Shown here: in pieces, positions 1 to 9,217 of the stretch | Position numbering within the stretch: the stretch's first letter is position 1 | How the letters are laid out: each line of letters begins with the position of its first letter | DNA from: Muribaculaceae bacterium | GTDB lineage: Bacteria > Bacteroidota > Bacteroidia > Bacteroidales > Muribaculaceae | DNA length: 22,093 bases | Direction: 5' to 3' | NCBI GenBank assembly: GCA_029057255.1 | Contig: JAICZO010000148.1 | Coordinates: forward strand, 1-22,093 | Translations under genes and position numbers: made by a program | The notes under the pieces: model-generated | Seen by the model: the letters and a program-made list of their open reading frames with translations, nothing else | What the model was told of the DNA's origin: nothing | Databases searched by the model: none

Positions 1-31
1 AAAATTACAGCGCTTTTTCTCCGCCACCAAA
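1..31 (-). promoter_or_regulatory. Probable Bacteroidetes-type promoter reading out of the window
   Basis: On the minus strand there is TTTG (28-31) followed by 20 nt and TAATTTT (1-7). The final G of the TAnnTTTG box would be the base just outside the window. This fits the -33/-7 pattern of the Bacteroidetes primary sigma factor. It would drive a leftward gene that is not included. The stretch 1-187 contains no convincing gene; it holds this promoter, a tandem repeat and a terminator hairpin. Confidence 0.55.
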
Positions 32-41
32 TTTTTCGACG

Positions 42-63
42 ATTTTAACACTATTTTAACACT
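42..63. repeat. Tandem 11-bp direct repeat upstream of the left-edge promoter
   Basis: ATTTTAACACT occurs twice, perfectly and back to back (42-52 and 53-63). On the minus strand the unit reads AGTGTTAAAAT. The repeat ends 10 nt upstream of the -33 box at 28-31. An 11-bp period places both copies on the same face of the helix. That geometry suits a dimeric activator, but no specific regulator can be named. Confidence 0.6.
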
Positions 64-133
64 TCGGAGGCGAACAATTCCTCTTCACATATGTTATAGG
101 AGGCCTTTCTCAGCGGGTTAACTCACTAATAGA

Positions 134-165
134 CAGAGGGTCGCCTCACGAAAGGCGACCCTCTG
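134..165 (-). terminator. Hairpin terminator after the three-gene cluster
   Basis: A perfect 12-bp inverted repeat (CAGAGGGTCGCC / GGCGACCCTCTG) encloses an 8-nt loop. It starts 22 nt beyond the stop codon of the leftmost large gene. No long U-tract follows on the minus strand, so it may be a non-canonical terminator or a 3'-end stabilising hairpin. It lies between this cluster and the promoter that reads out at 1-31. Confidence 0.65.
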
Positions 166-187
166 CAGGGAAATATGCTATTTTTGA

Positions 188-3100
188 CTATTCTGCCGCA
201 ATTTTTTTGACAGTTCCATCGGAATAGCGGACGATATATATGCCGGCGACGGCGTCACGGATGTCGATGCGGCGGCCGTCGACGGTGAATGCCTCGACCG
301 GAACGGCGCCCGCAGTCGGGTCGACAATGCCTGAAGCCTCCAGTGTGACGGGGTCGCTGTCGGGTCCTGCCCCATGCTCGCCATATATCGCGCGGACGGT
401 GTATACGGCTTTGCCTTCGCATTCGCTGTCGACATAGAATGGCAGCGAAGTCTCGCCCAGACGGACACCGTCTCGATATACTTCATATCCTGTAACGCGC
501 CAAGCGGGCACCGAGAGGTCGTTGAAGCGGATATCGTCGACAAACAGTGCGAAAGAACCGTCGCTGACACAGTTTATAGCGAAGTGGCGTGTGCCTGCGG
601 GGAGGAAGTAGCGGTATTCGCGCCAGGTGCCGTCGAGTTCGACGTATGTATCGGTGAGCGGCTCGAAGTTGACCGGGTCGGTATCATCCGACGAGGCGAG
701 GACGCGCATGCGCTCGGGCGCCACTCCGTCGGTGGTGAATGACCGTGCGTAGAACGATATCCACTGCTCTGCCCCGTTGAGTCGCGGCGAGATGAGCCAG
801 TCGTTGTTGACATAATTGATGCCAGCGAGGGCTGCGAAGAGGCGCTTGCCCGAGTGAGCCTTGCCTTCGTCCCAGATGTCTATGCCGAGGAGGGCGACGT
901 CAAGAACCTGGAATGCCTTGCGGGCGGTGGCGTTGGGATACTCGCCGGCGTCCTTATTAATATAGTACGTGAGGTCGTAGTCACCGTCGAACATCGACCA
1001 CTCGCCGATGCCATCGATTGCCCATGCGGGATAAGACTCGACATCGTCGACCACTGACGCTCTCTTGGACGGCTCTTCCCACGAAAGGACGGCCGAACCG
1101 TCGTCGGCGCGCACGGCCGAGAGGTTTGCCGGACGAGGAACGACAGGCTCGACAGCGGTCAGAGCGACAGCCGCGGTGTTGTTGTCGGCCACCTTGTCGC
1201 CAAGAGCCTCGACGGTGAAGAGGAGTGCATGCTGTCCGACAGCCTCGGGAGTATAAGCGACGGTAAGAGCCTCAATCTTTCCGGCGGCGACCGACGAGAT
1301 GACAGACGATGCCTTCTCGACGCCGTCGACCGTAAGTGTCACTTTCACGTCGGCAAGGTCCGACGAGCCTGCGTTGAGGACGCCGACGCGATAGTCGGCC
1401 TTGACACCTGCGGCGATGCGTGCGGGACCGTCGACAGAGTTCAGGGCGGCATCGGTCTCGGCGATGTCTGCTATGGCGACATTATCTATATATATGTCGG
1501 CGGCAGCATCGCCTGTACCGCGGAACGCCACTCTGACAACGCCGTCGGAGGCCGCGAGCGCCACCACGTGACGCACCCATCCGTCAGCATCACCTTCGGC
1601 ACGGGCTATAGTGAGGGCGGGCGACACGAAGCCTGTGCCGCTGTCGACAAACACTTCCATCGAGCCATCGCCTTCAACCGAGGGCGAGTGATACATCCAG
1701 AATGTGAGAGCGGGAGTCGAAAGGCCGCTGATGTCGAACTTCGGCGAGTAGAACCACGATACCGTGCCTACGGGCTCGCCGACGCTGTGGAACGTCGCCA
1801 GACCGCGGTCGCCGCTCTGGTCGGCGGCAACGGGGGTGTAGCCCGACGTATCGAGAGTCCAGGCATAGCGCACGGCGTTGTCGGACTGTGCTATCCAGGG
1901 ATAGTACAGCATATCGGCACCGGAGAAAGTCTCGGTGGCGGGAGTGCTGTAGGGCGTGCCGAAGAGAGTCAGCTCTGTCTGTGCATAGGTACCCTTGACA
2001 TCGCCGCTGTAGGGTGTGACGAGATACCATATCGCATCCTGCGATGCCGAGGGCGATGTATATGACATGTCGGTGAAAGATGTCTCGGTGCAGGCCTCTG
2101 CCACGACGACGCCGTCGGAGCGGACGATGCGGTATGTCAGCGACGAAGCGTCGAACCAACCGCCGTTGGCACCCGTCGCGGGAGCTTCCCACGACAGTAC
2201 GGGATGCCTGTCAGCCTCTACAAGGGTCAGATTGCCGACCTGACCGGGAGCGTCGACGCCGACATAGGCATCGACAGTCGCCGTTACGCTTGCGCCCACT
2301 TCATTCTCGACAACGACGCTGTAGGTATACAGCCCCGATGCAGGCAGATCGGTGTCCTCGGCTCGGAGACTCTGCCCCGGCTCGATGCCTTCGAGCACAG
2401 CCACAGGGGTGTCAAGGCCCGAGCGGCGCACTGTCGCCGACCGGAGAGACGTCAGAGCGCGGCCTTCGGTGTCGGTCGCCGGAGCCGTAAACGTGATGTC
2501 AGCTTTCAGGGTGCCGGCTGCTGCGGGCACCACTTTCAGGTCAGACACCACCGCGGGCACGCGGCTGTCGATAGGTTCGATGCGGATATTGTCGAGATAC
2601 ATACTCCACATTTTTGGAGCGCTGTAATTATGGAATCCGATGAAATAGTTGCCGTCGGCGGGCACCGTGAACGAAGTCTCGGCGGCCTGCTCCTTGGTGT
2701 TGTTGAAGCTCTCGTGAGCCGCCAGACGCGTTGTCATGGCCGCAGGCGAGGGCGAGGCGCCGAGCATTACTTCGAACGACTCGGAGTAGCGCTCGTTGAA
2801 AGCGCGGTAGCCATACTTTATCTTGTAAGTCTGCCCTGCCTTCATCGCCATCGGCGGAGTTATGAGCCAGTCGTCGCCGGCAAGATTCTCCTCGTGGTAC
2901 TTATAGCGGGCAGCCTTGTCCGACTTGTCATACTCCCATGTCGAGCCGCCGTTGACGTTGACCACAGTCCATACGTCGAAGTCATCGGCAGTATCGAAGG
3001 TCTCGTCAAAGGGCAGCTGAAGCGCACCGGCGGCAGGACACTTGTTCGAGGCCACAGCCTCGGCGGCGCCCTTGCCATTATACGCCTTGACGGTGTAGTA

Positions 3101-4501
3101 CAGCACCTTCCAAGTCGGGTCTATGCTGTTGTCGGTGAATGCCGTGCCCTCAAACGCATCGGCCACGACCTTGGCACCGGGGTAGCGGGTGACGGTATAT
3201 CGGAGGGCGTCGGCGATGATAGCGCCGCCGTTGACACCTGATGCCGGAGCCTTCCACGTCAGCGATGCCTTGCCGCCGTCGACGGTGAGCGTCACGTCAG
3301 AGACAGGCGCGGGGATGTCCTCACCGGCCCACACACTGAGCTCGGCGCTCTCGCCGCGGGCGTTCTCGTCGGCCATCGTCACCTTGACGGTATTGTCGCC
3401 GTCGGCGAAGACGAGACCGGGCACCGTCACCTTGCTGCCCGGCACGATATCGGCCACGACAGTCTCGACGCCGTTGACGCTGACAAGCGCCATAAGGCTG
3501 CCCGAGAGGGGCGCGCCGCCGACGCTCTTGTCGGGTGCCGAGAACTCGAGCGTACCCGTCAGCGCGCCTGCATCAAAGGTCACCTTGAGGGCTACAGGCG
3601 CGGCAGGTGCCGTCGCCGGGGCGCTGTCGTCGGCGACGTACAGGCCGGCAAAGCAGGCATTGCCGTCAAAATTATACAGCAGGGTCGAGGTTCCGGTTGC
3701 GGGGTCAATCTCATAGAGACCCGACCAGCACTTTTTGTTGGCGCCGTAGCCGCTCTCCTGGTACACAGCGGCGAGCAGTCGGTCGTTGGCCTCGTCGTAA
3801 CACATCGACGACACATGCCCGAGAGCATTGTTCGACACCGGCTCGAGCCCGGTCTTGCCGATACGGTCGACAGCACCGGTGCGCGGGTTGAAGGTGACGA
3901 GATAGTCGAACGCACCGAAGAGGCCGTATATCTTACCCTTGCCGTCGGCGGCGATGGCGAAGATGTCGCGCTCGTCGCGGTCGGCACTGTTGATGTCGGT
4001 AGCCTCCGCTGTTGTAAGTCCGAAGGAAGCGAAGCGCGAGAAGCTCTGGTTGTTCTCGTCATAGAAACCGCCGTAGACCTTCGCCGTAACAGGGTCATAG
4101 GTGAGGTCGGACGGCAGATTGACGAGGTCGATTTCCTGACGGCTGCTGTTGCTGCTCCAGGTGTTGGTCGAATACTGCACATAGAAGTACCCCTGCTGCG
4201 AGGCCTCGACGGCATAGAGCACATTGTCCTTGCGCACGGCAGCGGCCGTGTTCATCATCGCGGGGCTGCGGTGCTGACAGGTGACCGCTCCGCCCGGACG
4301 TGCCTCGAGCGAGTACACACCGGCGTCGGCGTCGCTTGTCCAGTTATCGTTGGATACCATTATGCCGTTGAGCACTACCGACGGCGGGGGTAGCTGGGGC
4401 TGCGCCGGGGCACGGCGCGCCGAAGCCGGCTCCAGTCCCGCTGCGGGGACCGAAGCCAGCGTCATGGCTGCTATTAATGTTAAAAACGTGTTTCTTATCA
4501 T
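188..4501 (-). CDS. Secreted multidomain FN3 / choice-of-anchor J protein with C-terminal sorting domain (paralogue A)
   Basis: A 1437-aa predicted secreted or surface protein with no enzymatic motif recognised. Residues 1 to about 21 form a signal peptide. Residues about 50-290 resemble a beta-propeller (repeats of the form DPATGTSTLLYNF). Two FN3 domains follow (about 297-490), then a CAJ jelly roll with the DDWLITPP motif at W545. Two more FN3 domains (652-850), a second CAJ (about 860-1020) and a CARDB-like domain (about 1021-1125) come next. A final FN3 is split by a third CAJ (NNDWLISP, W1235). The C-terminus (VDGRRIDI...AGIYIVRYSDG) resembles a type A type IX secretion sorting domain. 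The start codon overlaps the stop of the upstream paralogue as ATGA, suggesting translational coupling. No Shine-Dalgarno is seen. Function is unknown; adhesion or glycan binding is inference from the domain types. Confidence 0.9.
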   Translation of the reverse strand: MIRNTFLTLIAAMTLASVPAAGLEPASARRAPAQPQLPPPSVVLNGIMVSNDNWTSDADAGVYSLEARPGGAVTCQHRSPAMMNTAAAVRKDNVLYAVEASQQGYFYVQYSTNTWSSNSSRQEIDLVNLPSDLTYDPVTAKVYGGFYDENNQSFSRFASFGLTTAEATDINSADRDERDIFAIAADGKGKIYGLFGAFDYLVTFNPRTGAVDRIGKTGLEPVSNNALGHVSSMCYDEANDRLLAAVYQESGYGANKKCWSGLYEIDPATGTSTLLYNFDGNACFAGLYVADDSAPATAPAAPVALKVTFDAGALTGTLEFSAPDKSVGGAPLSGSLMALVSVNGVETVVADIVPGSKVTVPGLVFADGDNTVKVTMADENARGESAELSVWAGEDIPAPVSDVTLTVDGGKASLTWKAPASGVNGGAIIADALRYTVTRYPGAKVVADAFEGTAFTDNSIDPTWKVLYYTVKAYNGKGAAEAVASNKCPAAGALQLPFDETFDTADDFDVWTVVNVNGGSTWEYDKSDKAARYKYHEENLAGDDWLITPPMAMKAGQTYKIKYGYRAFNERYSESFEVMLGASPSPAAMTTRLAAHESFNNTKEQAAETSFTVPADGNYFIGFHNYSAPKMWSMYLDNIRIEPIDSRVPAVVSDLKVVPAAAGTLKADITFTAPATDTEGRALTSLRSATVRRSGLDTPVAVLEGIEPGQSLRAEDTDLPASGLYTYSVVVENEVGASVTATVDAYVGVDAPGQVGNLTLVEADRHPVLSWEAPATGANGGWFDASSLTYRIVRSDGVVVAEACTETSFTDMSYTSPSASQDAIWYLVTPYSGDVKGTYAQTELTLFGTPYSTPATETFSGADMLYYPWIAQSDNAVRYAWTLDTSGYTPVAADQSGDRGLATFHSVGEPVGTVSWFYSPKFDISGLSTPALTFWMYHSPSVEGDGSMEVFVDSGTGFVSPALTIARAEGDADGWVRHVVALAASDGVVRVAFRGTGDAAADIYIDNVAIADIAETDAALNSVDGPARIAAGVKADYRVGVLNAGSSDLADVKVTLTVDGVEKASSVISSVAAGKIEALTVAYTPEAVGQHALLFTVEALGDKVADNNTAAVALTAVEPVVPRPANLSAVRADDGSAVLSWEEPSKRASVVDDVESYPAWAIDGIGEWSMFDGDYDLTYYINKDAGEYPNATARKAFQVLDVALLGIDIWDEGKAHSGKRLFAALAGINYVNNDWLISPRLNGAEQWISFYARSFTTDGVAPERMRVLASSDDTDPVNFEPLTDTYVELDGTWREYRYFLPAGTRHFAINCVSDGSFALFVDDIRFNDLSVPAWRVTGYEVYRDGVRLGETSLPFYVDSECEGKAVYTVRAIYGEHGAGPDSDPVTLEASGIVDPTAGAVPVEAFTVDGRRIDIRDAVAGIYIVRYSDGTVKKIAAE

Positions 4502-7500
4502 TTCACAACAAGTTTACGGACAGCGTTGCCTGCCTTGACAAGGTATACGCCCTTGGCTGCGGCAACACGGTAAGACTCAGAGTCGGAAGCTGCGAAGACG
4601 GTGATGCCTGCCGGAGTGGCGACTGTGACGTCGCGGCCTTCGGCACCGTCGATGCAGATGACACCGCCGTCGACATAGATGCTGACGGCTGCTGCGCCTG
4701 CATCCTCGACACCGCTCTCGCCCACCTGCACGTCGACGCTGACGCGCTTGCTCTCGCGCGAGCCGAAGAGGGCTGCCACGCCGTAGGTGTGGAGACCGTC
4801 CTCGACGGCAAGGTCGGTGAAGCTGCGCTCGGCAGCATCGACATCGCCGATGGCACGGCCGTCACAATAGACGCGGAAGCCGGAGAGTGTCGCGCCCTCG
4901 AGCGAGCATACAGCCTTGTACTTCAGGTCGTCGAGATAGAAGACGAAGCCGTCGGATGTCACATAGTGGATGGCGAAGTAGCGGGCCTCGGCAGGGAGGG
5001 TGTAGGAGAAGAGAGTCCAGTCCTTGGGAGCGTCGATTTCGCCGGTGAGGCTCACGAACGACGATGTCGAGGCATCGCCTGTCGAGTACATCACCTCAAA
5101 CTTCTCGAGACCCCACTCGTAGTTGGCGGTCTTGGCCCAGAACGACACCTCGGTGCCCTTGTGGAGCTCGGGCGAGATGAGCCAGTCGTCGCTCTTTATG
5201 GGCTTGCCCTCGGCGTCACATGCCGCGAACGCCGCCAGCACCTGCGAGCCTGTCTTAGGAGTCCACTCCTCGAGCATGGGCGCTATGCCGAGCTGCACGG
5301 GGTTGAAGACCATGAACGCCATCGGGTCGCCGGCATTGGTGTAGTTGATGTCCTGGAAGGTGTAGGTGTATCCGCCGTCGGCGTCGACGAGCTTGTAGTC
5401 GCCTATATCCTCTATCGAGTAGGCGGCATATGTCTCGAACGAGTCGTTGACATGCAGCGCGTCAGCCTCGCCCCATTCGAGCAGGACATTGTTCTCGCCC
5501 TGGAGAGTGCCCTTGACGGTGCGTACCTGAGGCACGTCGGGCGAGAGAATCTCGGTGCGTATCACGCCCGAAGTGTTGTTGGCGGGGATATCGTCGTCGT
5601 CCCACATGATGACAGCCGAGTAAGCATATGTCTTGCCTTCCTCGTCGACAGTGGCGGGCACGGCGAAGTCGAATGTCATGTAGCTGCCCGAGTAGAGGGT
5701 CTTGACCGACTTCGAAGTCATGAACTCCTTGCCGTCGCGGAACAGGCTGACCGAAAATTCAGGAACAGCTTTGGTGCCCTGATTGAAGACGGTGAACTTG
5801 TACTTGGCCGACTTGCCGGGCTTGACACCCGAGGGGCCGGAGAATGTGTACGCGATGAGGTCATGCTCCACATTGTTCTCGAGGCCGACATAGTCCACAT
5901 AGATATCGTTGCCGAAAGAGGCGATGCCGTGGAAGGAGAGCTGCACGTAGCCGAACTCCTTGAAGCGGCTCAGGTCATAGCGGTAGAGATACCAGCCGTA
6001 GTCGTAGTCGGCGTCGTCGACATAGATGGGCTGGTCAAGAGCCACATACGAGCCGTCGGGCAGACATACTTCGGGAATCATGCGGTCCTCGAAGGGCTCG
6101 GCGCCCTGGAGAGTGTCTTCGTCGGGGTTGTGATAGAATGCGAAGTAGAACGTGGGCACGTTCATGTCGTCGATGCGGAGCTTGGGCGAGACGAGTCGGC
6201 CTTCGTCGCCGACACGGCCGTTGGAGCATACAAATGCCGCGAGGCCTCCGTTTTGGTCGGCGTCATAGCAGCCGGGGTTAGTACCCTGCGACATGATGGT
6301 CCAGAGCTGGCTGTTGCCCTTGATGCGGTACATTGTCCAGGGGTCGGTCGAGAGAGCGGCGTCCTCGAAGCTCTCGAAGAACTCGCCCTGGTAGGGGTCG
6401 CCGAAGATGATGTGGTTCGACAGCGCATAGTCGCCCACGCCGGCTTCGCTCACGGGTTCGATCTGATAGTAGATGAAGTACTGGTGCTTTGTCGGGTCGA
6501 GCGACATGTCGACAAACTCGGTACCGGTGGCACGCGCGCTCATGATGACATTGTCGCTGCGGACGATGCGGTAGATAAGTTCGGAGGAATTGATATAACC
6601 GCCGTTCTGACCTGTTGTCGGAGCCTCCCATTTCAGCACGGGGTGTCCGTCTCTCTCTATCAGCTCCACATTCTGAGCCGCCGTGGGGATGTCATAGCCT
6701 ATATATGCGGTAGCGAGTGCCTTCTCACCGGCGCCGTTGGCATTGAACGCCACTGCGCGGTAGGTGTTGAAGCCGTGCACAGGCTCGGTGTCGGTCCACG
6801 AGAGAGAGCTGCCGGGAGCGGGAGAGGAGAATGTATGTATGGCAGTGTTCTCGTTGCCGCGGTAAATCTCGATGCGGTCGAGAGCGGCGAGAGCCGAGCC
6901 GTCGGCGTTGGTCTCCGGAGCCTTGAGAGCGATGGTGGCAGTCAGGGCGCCACGGTCGCCGGGGGTGACTGTCATGTCGGCCACGGCGGCGGGAGCGTTG
7001 TTCTCGGGCACGATGTCGACTGTCACGTCATCAATGAAGAGATAGCCGGCCTTCTTTGCCGAAGTGACATGGAAGCCGATGTAGTAGTTGCCGGACGCGG
7101 TGGCGGTGAACTCGGCGGAGTATGTCTTGGCTTCCTTGCTGTTGTACGACGCCGCGGGCATGACGACAGTCTGAGCCGCCACAGTCGCCGCGGGGCCTGC
7201 CGTCACGGCCATAGTCTCGGCCGAGCTGCTGTTCCAGCTCTTGAAAGTGACGCGGTACTTCTTGCCGCTCTCGGCGGTATAGGGAGGCATGAAAATCCAG
7301 TCGTCGGCATTCTCGATGCTGAAGCCGTAGACAGCGCAGCCCTCGTCGGTCTTGGCGGCGGGAAAGTCGGGACCGTACATCCAGTAGCCCCACTTGTACT
7401 CCGTGTCGGCATCGCCGTTGGCGTCGATGGTGGTGCAGAGGTTGAACTCGTCGACGGTATCGAAGCTGAAAGTGACAGGGAGCTCGGAGCCGCTGCCGAA

Positions 7501-9114
7501 GAGAGCCTCGGCGGTTGCTGCCTCGACGCCCTCGCGGCCGTCGCAGTATGCAGTCACGGTGTAGTATACATTGGCTGCCTTGAAGCTGCCGCGGTCAGTG
7601 AACGAGCAGGAGCGTATACCCTTGGCCACTTCGGCGCCCTCGGGCTGGCGGACAACGGTGTATGTCAGTTTCGCCGGGTCGATGTAACCGCCGTTGCGGC
7701 CTGCTGCGGGAGCCGTCCACGAGATGACGGGCTCGCCGGCGCCGTTGGCCTCGAGGCGCAGGTTGCCGACAGCTTCGGGGCCGTCGATGCCGACATACCA
7801 GGAGTAGCCCGTGCGGGGGCCTTCGCCTGCCGCGTTGCCGACAGCCACCGAGTAGCCGTGCGTACCCTCGGCGAGAGTTATGTCAAGCGACACCTTCTGT
7901 CCGGGAGTCACGTCGAGCGTCGAGAAGTCAGCGCCGTCGACCGAGATTTCGGCCACGAGAGCACCGGTGAGCGCGGCGCCGCCGTAGTTGAGCGCGGGCA
8001 CGGTGAAGGTGAGCTTGCCCGACAGCGAGGCGCCGTCGAAGACAGCAGTCTGGTCGGTCACCGCTGCCGGAGCGGCGTCAGCCACGACAGGCTCGGGGAT
8101 ATATATGCCGGTGAACTCCTCGTTGTTGGGGAAATTGCAGATAAGCTCCGCCTTGCCCGTGGCGACGTTCACTTCATAGAGGCCCGACTTGCCGTTGAGA
8201 CCAGTCTCGGCCCAGTAGAGCTTGTCGGTGACGGGGTCGAAGGTCGCCGACTGCACATACTCGGGGTTGAGACCGGTGGCGCCTATCAGGGTGCACTCGG
8301 CCGTGGCCTTGTTGATGCGGTAGAGCGACGACTGGGCGCCCTTGGTGATGCCGTATAGCTCGCCTGCATTGTTGACGGCGATGGCTATGAAGCCCGGAGT
8401 CTGCGCTATGGGCGTCACGAATCCGGTGTAGTCGTCGACTGTGGATATTGCCGGGCGGAAGCGCTCGATAGCGCCCTCGGCAATGGTCTCTTTGATGTAT
8501 GCGATGGCGAAGATGGTACCCGTCGTGGGGTCGTAGGCCATGTCGTGTGTTATCTGTGTCTGGTCGAAGGTGCCGGAGATGAACGACTGTGTCATCCTCG
8601 TGGTCTCGCCTGTGGCGACATCGACGGTGTTGAAAGTCGAGAAGGTATACCCCATCTCTTCGGTGTAGACGTACGAGTTATAGTAGTACTTGCCGTCGGC
8701 GTAGGTACCGCCGCCGTTGGCCAGATAGCCGCCCTCGAAATCGAGCTTCATCGTCACTGTCGGAGTGGCGGAGGCCGTGAACGAGTACAGGCCGTACTGC
8801 GCTCCGCTGCCCACCCAGGCGTCGGAGTATATTATCGAGCCGTAGAGCACGGTGCCGTCGCCGAGCACCCGCATGGGCGGTGTTGCCGTGTAGCTTTTAG
8901 CCACGGCCGAAGCGTCGTGGATGGGATTTACGGCACGGAGGCCACGCTGATATGTAGGAGCGAAGTTGCGGGGCTGCGCTATTTCAGCGCCGCTGCGCTC
9001 GATTGACAGCGCCACGGGGCGGTTGACGTCGCGTCGCGCCACTCTCTGCTGTGCAAAGGCGCCGGAAGCTACCGTCGCCGCGAGCATCAGTGATAATGTG
9101 ATTCTTTTCAGCAT
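4498..9114 (-). CDS. Secreted multidomain FN3 / choice-of-anchor J protein with C-terminal sorting domain (paralogue B)
   Basis: A 1538-aa predicted secreted protein with the same domain order as its downstream neighbour. It has a signal peptide (1-22, cleavage near GAFAQ) and a propeller-like region with YDPTTGTIF and DPVTDKLYW repeats (about 60-340). Two FN3 domains (347-535), a CAJ with DDWIFMPP at W606 and two FN3 domains containing NGGYI turns (702-895) follow. Then come a CAJ with RLVSPKL (about 905-1080), a CARDB-like domain (about 1085-1195) and an FN3 interrupted by a CAJ (SDDWLISP, W1311). The C-terminal sorting-like segment contains AAKGVYLVKAG. The terminal TGA shares bases with the ATG of paralogue A. 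It lies 103 bp downstream of the third large gene, across a hairpin. It is probably an old tandem duplicate of paralogue A. The ligand is unknown. Confidence 0.9.
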   Translation of the reverse strand: MLKRITLSLMLAATVASGAFAQQRVARRDVNRPVALSIERSGAEIAQPRNFAPTYQRGLRAVNPIHDASAVAKSYTATPPMRVLGDGTVLYGSIIYSDAWVGSGAQYGLYSFTASATPTVTMKLDFEGGYLANGGGTYADGKYYYNSYVYTEEMGYTFSTFNTVDVATGETTRMTQSFISGTFDQTQITHDMAYDPTTGTIFAIAYIKETIAEGAIERFRPAISTVDDYTGFVTPIAQTPGFIAIAVNNAGELYGITKGAQSSLYRINKATAECTLIGATGLNPEYVQSATFDPVTDKLYWAETGLNGKSGLYEVNVATGKAELICNFPNNEEFTGIYIPEPVVADAAPAAVTDQTAVFDGASLSGKLTFTVPALNYGGAALTGALVAEISVDGADFSTLDVTPGQKVSLDITLAEGTHGYSVAVGNAAGEGPRTGYSWYVGIDGPEAVGNLRLEANGAGEPVISWTAPAAGRNGGYIDPAKLTYTVVRQPEGAEVAKGIRSCSFTDRGSFKAANVYYTVTAYCDGREGVEAATAEALFGSGSELPVTFSFDTVDEFNLCTTIDANGDADTEYKWGYWMYGPDFPAAKTDEGCAVYGFSIENADDWIFMPPYTAESGKKYRVTFKSWNSSSAETMAVTAGPAATVAAQTVVMPAASYNSKEAKTYSAEFTATASGNYYIGFHVTSAKKAGYLFIDDVTVDIVPENNAPAAVADMTVTPGDRGALTATIALKAPETNADGSALAALDRIEIYRGNENTAIHTFSSPAPGSSLSWTDTEPVHGFNTYRAVAFNANGAGEKALATAYIGYDIPTAAQNVELIERDGHPVLKWEAPTTGQNGGYINSSELIYRIVRSDNVIMSARATGTEFVDMSLDPTKHQYFIYYQIEPVSEAGVGDYALSNHIIFGDPYQGEFFESFEDAALSTDPWTMYRIKGNSQLWTIMSQGTNPGCYDADQNGGLAAFVCSNGRVGDEGRLVSPKLRIDDMNVPTFYFAFYHNPDEDTLQGAEPFEDRMIPEVCLPDGSYVALDQPIYVDDADYDYGWYLYRYDLSRFKEFGYVQLSFHGIASFGNDIYVDYVGLENNVEHDLIAYTFSGPSGVKPGKSAKYKFTVFNQGTKAVPEFSVSLFRDGKEFMTSKSVKTLYSGSYMTFDFAVPATVDEEGKTYAYSAVIMWDDDDIPANNTSGVIRTEILSPDVPQVRTVKGTLQGENNVLLEWGEADALHVNDSFETYAAYSIEDIGDYKLVDADGGYTYTFQDINYTNAGDPMAFMVFNPVQLGIAPMLEEWTPKTGSQVLAAFAACDAEGKPIKSDDWLISPELHKGTEVSFWAKTANYEWGLEKFEVMYSTGDASTSSFVSLTGEIDAPKDWTLFSYTLPAEARYFAIHYVTSDGFVFYLDDLKYKAVCSLEGATLSGFRVYCDGRAIGDVDAAERSFTDLAVEDGLHTYGVAALFGSRESKRVSVDVQVGESGVEDAGAAAVSIYVDGGVICIDGAEGRDVTVATPAGITVFAASDSESYRVAAAKGVYLVKAGNAVRKLVVK

Positions 9115-9133
9115 ACTGAATCTTCTATTGGTT

Positions 9134-9147
9134 ATTACTGTAGTAAT
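9134..9147. promoter_or_regulatory. 14-bp dyad upstream of paralogue B
   Basis: ATTACT-GT-AGTAAT is a perfect dyad with a 2-bp centre. It lies 20 bp upstream of the start codon at 9114. The loop is too small for a stable RNA hairpin, so a protein-binding operator is the likelier reading. No TAnnTTTG box is visible in this 103-bp gap. The AT-rich composition makes chance a real alternative. Confidence 0.3.
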
Positions 9148-9171
9148 TTATTTGAGGTCACTAAAGCAGGA

Positions 9172-9210
9172 GCGCTGAACGCTGACCGTCGTGCGGTCAC
9201 CGTCCAGCGC
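9172..9210 (-). terminator. Strong hairpin between the first and second large genes
   Basis: Two 17-nt arms (9172-9188 and 9194-9210) pair at 15 of 17 positions around a 5-nt loop. The hairpin starts 7 nt after the TAA stop of the 1297-aa gene. No U-tract follows on the minus strand. It could end transcription, allow partial read-through into the paralogue pair, or protect a 3' end after processing. Confidence 0.6.
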
Positions 9211-9217
9211 CCTGATA

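Noticed and set aside
99..105. AGGAGG on the plus strand resembling a ribosome binding site
   Set aside because: No start codon with an open frame follows at a suitable distance; the sequence runs into stops before the terminator hairpin.
4477..8358. A 1293-codon open frame on the plus strand, opposite the 1538-aa gene
   Set aside because: It is antisense to a gene with a signal peptide and clear domains. Its translation is a Val/Gly/Glu/His-rich sequence with no motif. It results from the regular GC-rich codon use of the real gene.
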